Source of the DNA: Bimuria novae-zelandiae CBS 107.79
Taxonomy: Eukaryota > Ascomycota > Dothideomycetes > Pleosporales > Didymosphaeriaceae
Assembly (NCBI GenBank): GCA_010015655.1
Contig: ML976677.1
Span: 243,531 to 307,530, forward strand
DNA: 64,000 nt
Direction of reading: 5' to 3'
Part shown: positions 1-12,905 of the stretch, piece by piece
Layout: every line of letters starts with the position of its first letter
How positions within the stretch are numbered: position 1 is the stretch's first letter
The notes under the pieces: generated by a model
The model's database searches: none
What the model saw: the letters and a program-made list of their open reading frames with translations, nothing else
What the model was told of the DNA's origin: nothing
Position numbers and translations under genes: made by a program

Positions 1-168
1 ATACTTAATAACGAGTTACATTGGGTTGATTGATGCTTGTTGTCTCTCGTTCTATCTACTGAGGATTGAAGTACATCGCGGGGTATGGAAGCTAGTCCCA
101 TATAGGGCTCGCTCCACACATATAGTGTTTTGCAACACGACAGAGGCCTTAAGGTTGTTAATCCAACA
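1..168 (-). repeat. 3' LTR of Copia-A, cut by window start
   Basis: This is a direct repeat of 5912-6080. It ends in the same TTGTTAATCCAACA, and differences between the two copies are mostly transitions, as RIP would give. The rest of this LTR is outside the window. Confidence 0.85.
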
Positions 169-545
169 CTGGAAGTCTTTTCTTTTCTCGATATTAATTA
201 TCCACATAAAGGACTAAATATCTGAACTTAAATGCGCTAGGCAGAGATTGTAGGTCTCTGCACCCAGCCCTCAATTCAGACTATTACCTTATTACTATTA
301 ATAAATCGTTCCAGGGCGCGGTTTAGTAATGCTTTCGTAAAAGCGTCCGCAGGGTTGTCTTCGCCGTTAATCTATCAGATCTCTGTAATCTCGCGGCGTT
401 CGTATGACTGGCGCAGTGCCATGATGTCAATTATAAGGCGCTTTTCCTTAGTTGTCCCAAGCTTTACAAGGCACTCGTATAGGGAGTACGAGTCTGTACA
501 CACAACCAAGGGAACTGCGGGCAGACTAAGGCGCTCTGTGATTAT

Positions 546-3380
546 CTATAAAGTAGTAGCAATAGCAATGCCTATGTCAAACCCGTTAACTATGCCGTAG
601 ATCTTAGAGGCTAGTACGCTTCGTGTAACACGTTTGCACTTTGTTAAGCTGTAGTGTATCACATTGCCGCAGATTATAAAGGCATTGTCAACATCTGTGG
701 ACTCATTAATAAGCATGAGTATGAAGCCTAGCTGCGAGCTAAGGTCCTTGTTGTTAGCAAAGGAGCCGTCCACGAATACTATTAGCTTAGCGTCGATAAG
801 GTTGACAGGTATGTAGCGTAGTCCACGGTTAAGATTCTCCATCTACTATTTAAGGCGCTTGTTAAGTGCCTTAATATCCTTATCAGAAGGTTGCTGCGCT
901 TAAGCTGCTATAGATAAGTTAAAAGACGCTTCTAGTTAACATGTTAATGCGATGTACGCCCCGCAAGCGCGCTATTTAGTGTACTATTACGCGCGATTAA
1001 GAGCATTAATGTCTATAAGCTTAATCTTTCCTCCTTATCCCTTCTGCTTAAGGTTCAAGGTTGCTTTATAGTTGTCCATGTTGCTAGCGTCTATTATAAG
1101 TGTATAGCTATTAAAGTCTAGTTGCGCGTCTAGTGTTAGCATAGTCTTTAGCTTTAATCTAAACTATGCCTTCTCAAGCATTTTCTCTTCATGCGCTAAG
1201 AATGTGGCTATTCTAAGCATAAGGGTATTATTAGTCTACATACTAACTATGCCAAAGTCATCTGCGTTACTATTTGTTACTAACAAGCATAGGTTGTATA
1301 TTAACGTAGACATGTCCAGTTCCTTACAGTAATGTCTATAGTACGTTGTCCACCAATGGACTCCTGCTTCCGCGATTCCATATAGCGGCTTAATCACATG
1401 GAGCAGCGTGCCCTCTGGATATCTAGGTGCTAGCTTAGTGGGGAGGTGTGCCAGTATTGTTCTCTTAAGATTTGTCTACGCCTGTAGATATGCCTGTGTT
1501 ATGTCGCGGAGCTTAAGATTCATCCTATGTTATACGAGCATAGGTGCCAGGGCCATAATTACACGCTGGCTACAGCGTTAAATAGTTAGAGATTACGTTA
1601 AGATAGCCTCCTTGCCATAGTCCTGGTATCCTTAGATAACAAGACAGGATTTTTTATAGGGCTTAGTTGTCTTTCCTTTAACTTCTCGCACTAGACGCGA
1701 CTTAAATATGCAGATTCTGCTATGCACTTCCTAATTGTATTATTTAAATTTAAACACTCCACGGCCTACTAGGTCACTAATCTCTTAATTATTAGATGCC
1801 TTAAAGGGTGCGCTAGGTATTATAATAACTCCATCGTTGCGTAGCTTTATAGCAAGCTTAAGGTTAGCCTCTTCCTTCTTAGTAATATAAACGTTTGCCT
1901 TCCTCTTATTCCTTAATCCTAGTAGGCGGCCTCTTTTGCGTGGTTGCGTTACCAGTGGCACTATCGTATCTGTAGGTGACGCGTGCTGCTGCTGCGGCGT
2001 ATTAGGGTTATTCTAGAGGTGGTCTGGTCTATAGTACGGCTTGATAACTGTCGACCGAAATGTTGTCGGGCCATTGACCATGTCGACAGTGACGTTATGG
2101 CCGTCTATAGCAGCGATTTTGTACGGGCCATTCCATCCATCCTTTTCTCTCTATACCAAAACCTCGCTTTGTAGCGGGAGCGCAAGCATATCTGCGGTAT
2201 TAGGTCCGTTGCGGGTGTTTAACGTATCCGCAACCTGGCGTTCGGTGGTGAGCTTACATAGTTCTTTTATCGCTTTTTAAATAGCCTCGCTGCGCTTAAC
2301 CATTGACGGTGACGGCGGTGACTCCATGGTCATACGTAGGTATGCGCCAAAGACAAGTAAAGTCGGGACTAGACCGTTAGGGCCTGCTATATTATTAACA
2401 GCTTTCACGGCTATCTAAAGAATTGCTTCATCAGACATAGTGCCAGCAAGCTCAGCGTAGAGTATATCCCATGCGCGGTGCAAGGGCGCGTGATACCTCT
2501 CTATCTTGCCGACGGACCAATGTGCCTCTGTAGGTACTTGTTTGCATGTGACTCCCATAATCTTTGCTTCTGCGCGAAATTCTGCACTTGCGAAGTTCGT
2601 GCCTGCGTCATGTGTAAGAATGTCTAGTGGTCCTTGGTAGGTATCAATCCACAACATCCGCAGTGCCTGCCATGTCTCCTTAACTAAAATAGCGTTAAGA
2701 AACTTTGCGCCCTAAAACGAAGTTGCTAAATCCACTACATATAATATAGGCTTGCTTCTTAAGTACATCACATCCACAAGGATCTCGTAGTTAAAGTAAT
2801 AGTCGTCCTTAAGGGTGAACTTAAAGCGGCGCGGCGCAGAGCTATTAAGCTAATAATAATAACAAAACTTCGCAATTTGCTCAAGAGTTCTTTCTTCAAA
2901 GTCATTGTGACCAGCATCTTTCAAGAGCCTAGCTAGTCTCATAACAGCTGGGTGTCTAAAACGGCGATGGAGCCATCTTAACTCTATCTCTGTGAGAAAT
3001 GCAGTTGCACGCTCTCTCTTGTTAAGATAGAACCACGGATGTCCCTATTTGCGGATCACGGGGATGCGTACATTGCCCTGGACGAGCTCATCTGTAGTGT
3101 TGTTAAAGTAGACCTTCAGCCTGTCTATGTCCGCAAGGCATAGCAAGAACGGTGTGGGCGCATCTAGCACCTCAAAGTCGATTTTTCCAATCTCTGTCGG
3201 AATCTGTGCGGTGCCGATAGACACCGTAACACTGCCTTTGCCGAATTTGATAGACGTTTTTCCTGCCGTAGATGTGTCCATCGTGACCGTTGGGTCTTCC
3301 TGTATGAGTGCGAGGTACTGTTCCTTGCCGACTGTAGATACATTGGCGGCGCCTGTATCAGGGAGGATTCCTTGGTACAC
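546..3380 (-). pseudogene. Copia-A pol remnant (protease, integrase, RT, RNase H)
   Basis: The minus strand holds broken pol blocks. Around 3380-3045 is a protease block with a D-T-G-like active site (LPDTGAANVS). Around 2657-2415 is an integrase core with THDAGTNF and, further on, KIERYH. Around 842-546 is the Copia RNase H block with IVFVDGSFANNKDLSSQLGF. The reverse-transcriptase stretch between integrase and RNase H has many in-frame stops and no long open run. The order protease-integrase-RT-RNase H is diagnostic of Ty1/copia rather than Ty3/gypsy. The stops are mainly TAG and TAA where Trp or Gln is expected. It cannot encode a working polyprotein. Confidence 0.85.
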
Positions 3381-3649
3381 AGATCGCGTGTATCGGTCCT
3401 CAATAAGGAATTGCGACGCCGGTGATGACGGTACGTCTCTGCTATATATGTCTTTACTAAAGATATAGTGTATAAACGCTTAATCTACAAGTTATTGCTC
3501 CTTAAAAAATTAATGTTCCGCGTACGCAGTTGTAAATTGCTAATCGTCGATGTTATACTGCTAATCGCTGTCATTGTCATCGTCCTCGTAGTTCTTACTA
3601 CCTTCATACTCTGCAAGGTGCACAGAGAAGTCTGCAGGCAGTAGTGTGC

Positions 3650-5279
3650 CTATAAAGTGACATGCGGAGAAGAACTGTGTGCGGGCAGCTTTGCGTTCCT
3701 CATTAGTATGGTTGGTTGACCAGCAGCCCTCTTTCTGGCAGACAAAGCACTTCTTCTTCTAGCGTGGCGTTGTGAATTCACGTCTGCTATCGTTGCTATT
3801 AAAGCGCTGATTGCCTCTGTTGCCTTAGCCTCCTCGGAATCCGCCTGCGAATCCGCCTTCGCCTCTAAATCCTCTTCGAGTTCTTCCATTCCTATTGTTG
3901 TAGCGGCGGTCGAGGTAGTACTGGTCTATAGCGATTGTCTTACTCCCTACAAGCATTTACCTTATTTGCTGACGTGCAAGGTGCGTCTTAACTACAGACT
4001 ATAGGTCTGTAAAGAGTCCTTTGCAGATTATAGCTAGCTTAAAGAGTGCTATTTTAAGTTCTAGAACTCCACGGCACGCGTTAATAACAGTTGTACGTAA
4101 GGCATTCTTGCCTTTAAAGTTCTTACCAAGCGCGCGTTAGCACAATTATAGCTTATTAAGCAATATCTACAGCACCTTATGTAAGCTCTTATTAAGGTTC
4201 TCCATGCGCGTACGGGCGAAGGTTGTAGTTATTTAGTCTGTGTAGTAGTGTTAATGGTGGACGTCGTGATCAAAGTGGTTCTTGATCACTGTGTACGCAT
4301 TAGAAAAGCTGTCACCTCTGTCCACAACTTGTATATAGAACATCTCTGCTCGCCCAGTAAGAATACGGGGAAACACAGCGTGGAACTGCTCTTCGTGGAT
4401 GTCCACCTGCCAACAGATGCTAAAGAAGATCTTAATTTTATCATTAAGCAGATTATACACATCTCCTGTGTATTTCTTATTATTGTCCTAAAGCTTAGAG
4501 AACTGCGTGATTGTGTTGGCGTTAAGTCGGTCATTCCGGGACCAGCGCGGCGGCAGCGTCTTATACGGGTCATGGAGTAGCTCCGGTGGTCTGCCTGGTA
4601 CACCGTTCCCAGGTTGTTGTGGAAACGGCGTGATTTCACGATATGCAATTGCTGGCGGCCGTGCCTGTGTTTGCAGTCGCCATTGCTGTGATTACGCATC
4701 TTGTTCTCACTGTTGCTAAGACTAAGGTTCTCTAAGCGCACCACTCATGAAGTGCGGTTATTAACTATTATTGCTCTGTCTTGGCAGTTAGATTTCATCT
4801 ATCTAGTGCATCGGTTGTAGCTCCCGTGTTTTAGATTAGTTTCGAGCGTCGTGTCCTACTCCGTGCTATTCGCCTCGCTGTAATTACTCTCGCTGCTGCC
4901 CGTCTTGCTGCGAGTGCTCCAGCTGCTGTGACTGCGGTGCATATGTACTAGCTAGTAGACTGTCCTGCTGCAGTTGTTGCTGCTTAGCTATTAGAGGTGT
5001 CTGTTTTGCGTTCTGCTGTCGCTTGTATGCCCTTGATCGTTGGTCGAATATTATAGCTTTAAATTCTACAGGGTCCCATTCGGGAGTATTCTCTAGAGTA
5101 GACAGATTGTAGAGGGAATTAGCAAGCCTCGCGCGGTTGTTGCCTGTGTAGACTCCTCTATGCCGTAGGACCATCTTTAGAGATTTTAGTGTATCACAGT
5201 CAACCTTGTAGAATAGCTCCTTTGTCCATCCTTCAAAATCGCAGTAGTAGTCTACACATAGATCATCGTCCCAGGCCAT
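3650..5279 (-). pseudogene. Copia-A gag remnant
   Basis: The N-terminal Gag part (5279-4884, 131 codons) begins MAWDDDLCVDYYCDFEGWTK and becomes Gln-rich. A zinc-knuckle-like motif lies near 3755-3715 (CFVCQKEGCW, C-x2-C-x4-C with a following His), the form seen in fungal Copia Gag. The segment between has frameshifts and stops. Copia-B carries the same knuckle near 26690-26640, which supports the assignment. Confidence 0.7.
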
Positions 5280-5815
5280 TAATGCGTTATAATCGCAGAT
5301 AATTTTAGTAACCTAGGTTGTTGCGTGCATCTCGTCTGCGTCTATTAGTACAGGTACGTCCTAGAGAGATGTGTTGACAGATTCCAGCGCCACTAGATAT
5401 AGGCAGTCTCCTATAAGGTACTTTATAGTATATTTAGCCCAGCGCGAAGCAGCTTCCTAGCGTTTACTTAAGCTATGCTCTAACTAATTATCGCGCAGTT
5501 AAGCTTAAGCTTAAGCATTAGCATCGTCTGCTACGCTATTACTGCTCCGATTATCTACTATTATACTAGCGGTGTTAACTCGTTGTTAATGTGGTTGTCT
5601 CGTCGGTTAGTCGTTTCCGACGTGTGTTAGTGTACGTAACTAGGTCGTCTAGAGACGTTCGTACGGTGAATTATAATGCGTTACTAACGCGCTCTGTGTC
5701 CGCGGATTAGCCTAAACTAGCAGTTTTAAAGGTTGGTTAAGAGTGCTTCGTGTTATCTCTACCTCGCTCTGTTCTTAGCACAGTCTGCATCGACCCGAGA
5801 TTTCTCACGTCAGGT

Positions 5816-6080
5816 TGTTAATAGCCTGTCTCTTCTTCCTTACTGTCTGTAATGGCTTCTCGCGATTACTAATTAGTGTCGGGAGGACTTGTTACACTAG
5901 TGCTGAAAGGAAATACTTAATAACAAGTTATATTAGGTTGATTGATGCTTGTTGTCTCTCGTTCTATCTACTAAGGATTGAAGTACATCGCGGGGTATGG
6001 AAGCTAGTCCCATATAGGGCTCGCTCCACACATATAGTGTTTTGCAACACGACAGAGGCCTTGAGGTTGTTAATCCAACA
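5816..6080 (-). repeat. 5' LTR of Copia-A
   Basis: On the plus strand this LTR starts TGTTAATAGCC and ends TTAATCCAACA, giving TG...CA ends. It is about 265 bp, the same length as the complete LTR of Copia-B. Its last 169 bp repeat the start of the window. The left edge is taken from the TG end and the length match, because the matching end of the other LTR is off-window. Confidence 0.8.
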
Positions 6081-8304
6081 GGGTTAATTACTAACTATAT
6101 AAAGTATGTAACAAGCTTCTCTATAGTAAAGGAGACGCCATTCTATAAGTATCGCGATTACCTGTAGTGCTCGTACAAAGGCACGTCGTCCTTTAAGACC
6201 TTATAAATTTCTTATAAATTAAACACTATCTACTAAAGACTACTAAATCTAGAGCTACTAGCGTTGCCTTTAAAAGACTTATAGTTTTTATAAAATAACT
6301 ATAAGGCGTTATAAATAATAGAGACTTTATCCTAGTTATTATCTAATAGTTTATTAATATATAAATTATAATCGCTATTAAGTAAAGCGTTAGAGTTATT
6401 ATATAAGTATTTTATATAGAGTTAAATTACCTTTTAAAGCTTTAGATAATATAGTAATATAGCGTACGTGCTATGCTACTAGATCCTACCGTCCTTTATT
6501 AAATTAAGTAAAAAAAAAATTATAGAGCTTATCCTTATTAAGAACTTATTATTATAAGCTTATAAAAAGGCGTTAACGTTTATAGGATACGTAGATAAAG
6601 TTAATAAAGTTATATAGCTTACTAATAACGCCCTTTTCTTAAAATATAAAATATTATTCTAAGGGCAACGCGCGCGAAAAATTAAGTTTAAACTTATTTA
6701 TACCTTTACTATATATAAGAGCCTTTATAATAAGATTTATTATATAGCTAGCGCACTAAATTTAGTGCTATAGTTTAATATAGAGCTTTTTATTAGCTAG
6801 GTTATTAATACTAGTAAGGAACGTTATATTATTATTTACTATATTATTAGTAATAAAATAGTAGATTTTCTAGGTAAAGTTATACTTCTAAGTAACTTAA
6901 TAGATAATAGAGGCTTGCGCAGCGCCTATATAGTTATAAAAAAAAGTATAAAAAGTAATAAGTACGTTATATTATTTATAAAGAGAGTTTAGAGATATGC
7001 AAGTTAGCAATACGGGATTTAGTATTTTTTTATAAAAGTTTATTAAGTCTACTTAATACTAGCTAACCGAAGTTTAGCTAGCTTAGCAAAAATTATTAAC
7101 TTATTAATAAAATAAGTAATAACTCTAAGAAAGTCTATATTATTTAATAATATTTAGATATTAAAGCTTATATTTATTTTACTCTATACCACGCGTAGTA
7201 GTATTTTTACTACCTCCTTTTTCTCCTCTAGCGCCTTTTTTACGTACGTAGAAATCGTATTATAGCTATTTAGCAGCCTACGTAGTAGGTTAATTTAATT
7301 TTATATTAGTAAGCCTCTATTGCCTGCTAACGTCGCCACCACGAAGCTTATATTATAAAGGATTACCTAGTTAATATATAACTTTAAAAGCTCTATTTTT
7401 TACTATAGTAAATAAGTAATAATTAAATAAGCGCCCGCTGCTTTCTTAAATAAATTTAATAACTTACTAGTAGCTAGCGGCATTAAGCCTTTATCTAGGT
7501 TAATATTATATACCTTCTATAGGTGTTTAGTAATATAAGCTATACTAGAGTTAATATCCTAGAGGCATGCAAACGTTCTACTTTAGTAGCACTTCTTACA
7601 TAAAAAGAATACCTTTTTGCTAACACTATTATTCTATAGATAAATAAAATCTATACTATATTACTAAATAGATACTACCTTCTAGCCACCTATTAACTTT
7701 AACTTATATAAAATATAGTAACTAAGCCACGTACCTACGAGCTTTATCCTACTATATTAAATATTATTCTAATTAATATCTATCTCCTTGCTAGAATTAT
7801 AGGTAGCTAAATACTTATAAAAAGCTTATATAAATAGTAATAATAAGCGCGAGGAGCTAGCGAATACTAAAGTACTATAAGTAGTAGAGATATAATAGCG
7901 TATTAGCGTTAATAGCTAGGAAGTTTCTTACGTTAACTAAAACGCTTATATACTTTATAAGTTAATTCTTTATAAGCTTATTATAATAGCAATAATAATA
8001 AAAGTTAACAAGCTAATAAGATTTATATAGGAAACAGGATAAAGAAAAAGTTAGAAATTAAGGCTCTATATTTACACGATATAGGTATATCTTACGCCTA
8101 AAGCAGTCTAGATCTGCCATATCTAATGCTTAGATACTTAACTTACGCCTCCTTCCTAATTAGGAAACTATAGAGCTATACTACGGCCTAAAAAGCTACT
8201 ACGGATGGTTGCAACTACGGTGAAAGTCCATTACCGTACGGACGGCCGAAAAACGCCTTCGAGCAATACCGTAGTCACCGTACTACGGACTACTGCACGC
8301 GCTG
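6081..8304 (-). mobile_element. hAT DNA transposon, 5' part, RIP-degraded (hAT-L)
   Basis: This block is the reverse complement of 14488 to about 17350 (hAT-R), including the subterminal palindrome CCTAATTAGG near 8160 and the outer end CTGCACGCGCTG at 8304. It lacks the solo LTR and the palindromic insert that interrupt hAT-R, so it shows the uninterrupted structure. Its transposase would read on the minus strand, and every reading frame is full of stops. The rest of the copy was separated by the insertion of Copia-A and should lie left of the window. The flank at 8305-8312 is GTACGTAC. Confidence 0.85.
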
Positions 8305-8385
8305 GTACGTACCGTAGTAACTATCAACCGTAACGTAACCGTAGTAGGGTCGAACCGTCCGTATTACGTACTGTTGCAAGCGCTG
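8305..8385 (-). mobile_element. End fragment of an outer hAT (hAT-O, left part)
   Basis: Read on the minus strand this piece begins CAGCGCTTGCAACAGT. That matches 15 of 16 bases of the end at 19003 read inwards (CAGCGCATGCAACAGT). It is followed on the plus strand by TTGATGAA (8386-8393), whose reverse complement TTCATCAA occurs at 19005-19012 beside the other end. It is taken as one end of an element whose other end is now about 10.6 kb away; see the inversion finding. Confidence 0.7.
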
Positions 8386-8868
8386 TTGATGAAGACACTT
8401 TCACCCAAGGGAAGTTCAACAATCAGGTCATCAACAATATTACCTGTGAGGCAAGTTTCCCCTTCCCCTACGGTTTGAGGTCCTGCTGATAACGTGACAG
8501 TGTCTGCGTTCATCTTCCGATGCTGATATCTTCCCGTTTCCCCGCCCTTGTCCGCGCGAAACTCCCCACAAATCGAACGAGCACTGCTCCACTCCACTTG
8601 CCGTACAATTACGCGCCCTAAATACCTGAGAAGCTGTCCGAGGTTACATGATTGATGTTGTGTTTGGGTTTACGGCGTCAAGCGTTGTAAAGGCATACCA
8701 AAACTGAGAGAGATGCTACCGATCTTTTTACCACAGGCGACGCAAGGGCTGTGCCATTCTTCCACAGTGGGATATGGATGCACTAGACGTTCCCAAATAT
8801 GCCAGTTTTGCTCTAGGTTGGCAGAGCCACGACTTTGGAGGCAAGACTAGTGACGGCGCTCGTGGACA
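8386..8868. other. Single-copy strip, no gene recognised
   Basis: Base composition is balanced and there is no repeat match in the window. A 77-codon open run exists on the minus strand (8597-8364), but it runs into the hAT end and has no recognisable domain. If the inversion model is right, this strip was once joined to 19013 onwards. Confidence 0.5.
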
Positions 8869-8870
8869 TA

Positions 8871-10815
8871 AGTCAGGCACCCTATTTTCGGACACCCCTC
8901 ATTTCCGGACAGCCCCGCAACCTCGCTCCCCCACTATGCACTACGACTAAATATTAACTCTATAAAACTTAATTCTTCGTTAATTTTAAAAATAATTTTC
9001 GCATCGTTTTCTCCGTCTTCGAATAGCTAGATATATAGAAGAAGATGTCTAGAATGCACTTGCAGACCTTAAATCTGGGGTCGCTTTAGCCACTACTACT
9101 ACCCGGCATGGTGTACCACGCACCACTCTTCGCCGCCGCTTTAATAGTGCCTAATCTTACAGGCATGCCTACGAAGGTGTATAGCAACTTACACCTATCT
9201 AAGAAAAGCACCTAGAGAAATAGATTCTTTAGTAAGAGGCTCTTAGTTACGCGCTAACGCATGCGCAAGTATAAGCTATTATAATTACTATTTTTAAGTA
9301 AGAAAGTAACTATAAAAACCTAAGGAAGAAGTAGACTAGTCACTTTTTACAGCGCCACCCCGCTATTAAGTTAAAGTTAGGTCACTAAACTAGCTAGGAA
9401 CGCATAAATAAGGCCACTCTAGAAAATATTAGGTACTTATTTAACCTATACGAAACTATAAGCTGGATCCCCCCCTAGCGCAGGTACAACGCCGACAAGG
9501 GCGGTATTATAGAGGGCTAGGGAGTTAATAGGCTTGTTATAGGCTCCTTACAGGAGAACCCTAACGCCGTACTAGTTAAGATAATAAATTACTATACGTA
9601 GACCTTTATAGTAGAGTGTATCTCTGCGCTTGGCGTCGTTCTGGACCCCCTTGTTATCTTTAAGGCCAAGAGCATCCAGGAGCAGTGGTTTAAGCGGGAG
9701 TTTTTAGCTTAGAATCCTAGCTAGCATGTTACCTTCTCGCAAAATAGATAGACGAGTAATAACATCGCTATTAAGTGGCTAAAGAAGGTGTTTTTACCTT
9801 AGACTAAGCTAGATAATCTATCTAAGGCACGGTTGCTTATCGTGGACGGCTATAGTAGTTATACCTTAAATATATTTATAGCTATATATTACCTAAATAA
9901 TGTCTACTTGCTCTTTTTCCCTGCCCATACTTTACATATACTCTAGCCTTTAGATCTGGGCTGTTTCTCAAGCCTAAAGGCAGCGTATCGGCGCTTCGTC
10001 AGCGAATATACAGCTCAGACAGATTAAACGAAGCTTAGGAAGGCTAAATTTCTCGAATTTTATGCAAAAGCGCGTAAAATCAGTCTTCGAGAGCAGTGCG
10101 TCCGATCCAGGTGGAAGGCAACAGGGCTATACCCTAAGAGCGTGAACAAGCCCTTAGGTTCTCGCTAGGTGGTGGTTCGCGAACGGCCGTCCACACCACC
10201 CCCTTCTACCAAGGATATCAGGACGCCAAAACGCGGCAGGGATGTTATAAAGCTGTTTTCTAGAAAAGACTTCTTACTAACTACACGACGATGTGTTCGG
10301 CTTACTACCACAGCGTTTAACCGTACCTTAATAGTAATTACTATATAAGATCGTAAGATTACTTCCTTGCATAAGTAGCTTAAATAAGCTAACTTACTAA
10401 AACGTCGCAAAGTTATAACTAATCTAAATAATCTCTTCGCGAATCTTGCAGAGGTTCTCTCTTAAACTAATTAAGATCCTTCTTAACGTATTAGTAAGGT
10501 AAGAAGTGCAAAGCAAGAGGTCATTATTATAAAAGAGGAAAGTAGCTCTAATAAGGAAGTAGAGTAATTATTAGTTTAACGCTTAGTACGGAATTAATAA
10601 CTAACACGACGGTATCTTAATCGTGATTTAAGTATAGATAAAGAAAGCGATTAAAATGCTTTAAATACAATTTTTTTAATATTTTTACAAATTTATTTCA
10701 CGAAGTTGTGAGCACATTTACAACCTAGATTAGTGGCAGCGGCGAAATTTAGTGGGGTGTCCGAAAATGGGGGGTGTCCGAAAATGGGGGGTGTCCGAAA
10801 ATAGGGTACCCGACT
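8871..10815 (+). mobile_element. pogo/Fot1-type DNA transposon (Pogo-A)
   Basis: The element is bounded by terminal inverted repeats that start AGTCAGGCACCCTATTTTCG on the left and, read inwards, AGTCGGGTACCCTATTTTCG on the right. TA dinucleotides flank it at 8869-8870 and 10816-10817, the target duplication of the Tc1/mariner/pogo superfamily. The right end carries three near-identical copies of a GTGTCCGAAAAT(G/A)GGG unit and the left end two weaker ones. The interior encodes a degraded DDE_1 transposase on the plus strand. Confidence 0.9.
9180..10570 (+). pseudogene. Degraded Fot1/pogo transposase of Pogo-A
   Basis: In one plus-strand frame, blocks typical of the DDE_1 family are readable. 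YNADKGGIIEG near 9490 is the first catalytic Asp region (family form N-x-D-E-K-G). LLIVDGYSSY near 9838 is the second Asp block. FPAHTLHILQPLDLGCFSSL near 9920 is the P-x-H-T-S-H-x-x-Q-P-L-D block that is nearly invariant in Fot1/pogo. Numerous TAG and TAA codons break the frame, consistent with RIP. No start codon can be assigned with confidence. The protein cannot be made as it stands. Confidence 0.8.
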
Positions 10816-10817
10816 TA

Positions 10818-12585
10818 CAACTTTCGTACATGCATATATATACAAGGAGGACTCGGAGGTATCGAGTGGAGATCCGTAGGCACATGAGTTGTTTGGTTAG
10901 CTGCTATGTATGAGTTACGAAATCGCTGCCAACGTCTTGAATAAGGATGCCTCCAAGAGCCGGTGGAGTAACTGGCTGGAAATCCAGGGCTCCATTACGG
11001 CCGCCAACCAGCGCGTCTGGATTTCGCCGACACTGCATCGTAAAATGAGACGAGTATATACAGTCGTTAGTTAGTATCAAAAAGGTAGCGTCCGTTGAGA
11101 AGAGACGGCTGTAGGGCGGTCTTCTCAAGCCTGTGGTGAGGGTGGTGGTCGCAAAATTGCGGGCGTCATGGCATTAAAATGTCCAAAAAAGGAGCACCAT
11201 GTGTTCGAACCTTCGCCGTCTCGCCGAATCACCGCTGAAAAGCACAAATGAAATAACATGAACTTACCTGAGGTCCAACCTACCACTGCGCCACCTGCAG
11301 TGCCCAACGGCCTGGGTACCGAAGGTGACAGTAACTTCCAACTTAAAATATATATACTTGGTTGGAAAGTATTTTATTGGTGCCAAATTGACCGTTCACA
11401 GAGTGCGGCAGTGAGTGATGCTTTTGGGTGGGGTATAAACAAACGCGAAGGCACTGACGCGGTTGGGGAAGGCACGAGGGCAGGAACGCCAATTTTCGAG
11501 GCTCTGGCCCTGTGCACTTCGGTATCAACCTTATTAACGAGCGTTTCTTCTATTTAAACAGAGATACTCTCTCCACAAGCATTACTGGCACATGTTATTT
11601 CAATGGGAACACCGCTCGTCCGCAGTGCCGCCCGGGACCTGGAATATGAAGGGTTTGCTTCCCCAAGCGAGCTATACCTTTGCCGTTCGTGGCCAAGCTC
11701 AAATAATACGCTCTCCCGAGTTCATAGTTGGACTGCATCACACTAGCAAAACATGTTAGCACTCAGTCTGCTCAGCCGTGCGAAATTCCACCAATTGGTT
11801 CGGCCGGAAAAGGCCGCGGTGTGCTGTCTGCAATAATCTACTGTGCTACTCCTTGCACCATTGTACCCGAATGCGTTCTGAGTTCAGACAACCCGGCCGT
11901 TGATGATTGTATTTGGCTTCTTTGGCGACACAGAATGAAGATTGTAGCTAATTCGGCGAGATGAGCTGCACAGTATTGCAAACCAAGACCCATAGTCACG
12001 CTGACCACCGGGAGCTATTTCAAGGTTGTACCGTTTTCCCACGGCTTGTAGGCTTCTAAATCTACGTACTTTGAGCTATGTTTACGTGGCCATTGGTTCC
12101 TCTTTCCGTCGGCGCTTCACGCCACTAAACACTCGCAAGCAGAAGAGCCAATACGGAGCAATAGATATAAAACGAGTATCAGCGCCCTCGAAAATCTTAA
12201 CTGGCCCGCTGCTATGAGTCACGCTGCGATTTAGCTAGTGCCTCCCAAAGCGTTGTTTGGGCCTGACTCCGGCTGGGTAACACAACACTGTCCGATCTGT
12301 GTAGGCATAATCCGAGCGAGCCGTAGTCTAAGATATTAATGCTTTTCATTCTAGTTCTTGAGAGTTGCTCGCGCTTTTGCCACGGTTAACTTATCGTGGA
12401 GCAAGGTCCGGAGCGTCCAACAGTGAGTGACGTAGCGTTGCCCTGGAGTGCCATGATTGCCGCCTTCATTTTCGCTTCTGGCGTTCTTGCCTCTCCTCGC
12501 TTAAAATCTCTTCAAATTTTCCTCAAGTACAAAACTATCCCGCTTCGCTACCCTCTCCACCTCCAATAACACTACCCCCTTCGCA
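10818..12585. other. Single-copy strip, no gene supported
   Basis: Only short overlapping open runs are present, none with a recognisable domain or a convincing set of splice sites. The last 80 bases are pyrimidine-rich (CT-rich tracts around 12500-12585), as in many fungal promoters, and lead into the gene model that starts at 12586. Confidence 0.4.
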
Positions 12586-12905
12586 ATGCCCCGCAACACT
12601 GTGCAATGCGGTCGTAGCTTAATTGGAAGAGTCCTGGGCGACCTGGTAGGCGTCTCTGCCATCATCAATACCGTAAGTCAACACCTGGTTCGTTCTGGCG
12701 CAGCTGAAGGAGTGTGACTGACGAGTGCATAGTGGGGTCTGGTCACTAGGTCTCGCCGCACCTCCTCTTGGGCTTGCTTTTTCAAGGATCAGCAACTCTT
12801 TTGTGGCGGGCTTCGGTTTCATCAAGTACCATGTTGTCTGTGGCCAAGGACTGGCACAAAGCGCAGCAGCAATATTGGCATCTTGTTGTCAAGCTCTGGG
12901 AATGA
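12586..12905 (+). CDS. Small unknown protein, two exons
   Basis: The proposed exons are 12586-12672 and 12750-12905, giving 80 residues. The start TTCGCAATGCC follows a CT-rich leader. The 77-bp intron has GTAAGT at the donor, a CTGAC branch-like element and CACTAG at the acceptor, and the frame is kept in phase 0. The N-terminal half is hydrophobic (GRVLGDLVGVSAIIN, then SPHLLLGLLF), which could be a membrane anchor. The C-terminal part is polar and ends AKDWHKAQQQYWHLVVKLWE. I do not recognise the family. It is the only model in this strip with good splice signals, but it is short and could be part of a longer, decayed gene. Confidence 0.4.

Larger units (their letters stand above)
1..6080 (-). 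mobile_element. Ty1/copia retrotransposon, RIP-damaged (Copia-A)
   Basis: The element is read on the minus strand. Bases 1-168 repeat 5912-6080 with a few C/T and G/A differences, so these are its two LTRs; the outer part of the left one (the 3' LTR) lies beyond the window. The LTR ends in ATCCAACA on the plus strand. Between the LTRs the minus strand encodes, in order from the right, Gag with a zinc knuckle, protease, integrase, reverse transcriptase and RNase H fragments, the Copia order. Stops and frameshifts interrupt every domain. The right edge abuts GGGTT. The homologous hAT copy at 14488-18258 has an uninterrupted AGGGTTAATT at the same place, which fits a GGGTT target duplication. 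The element therefore inserted into the hAT copy now starting at 6081. Confidence 0.9.

Noticed and set aside
26..217. Open reading frames in the Copia-A LTRs (here and 5815-6087)
   Set aside because: They exist because the same LTR is present twice; the protein is not conserved apart from the DNA repeat and has no domain.
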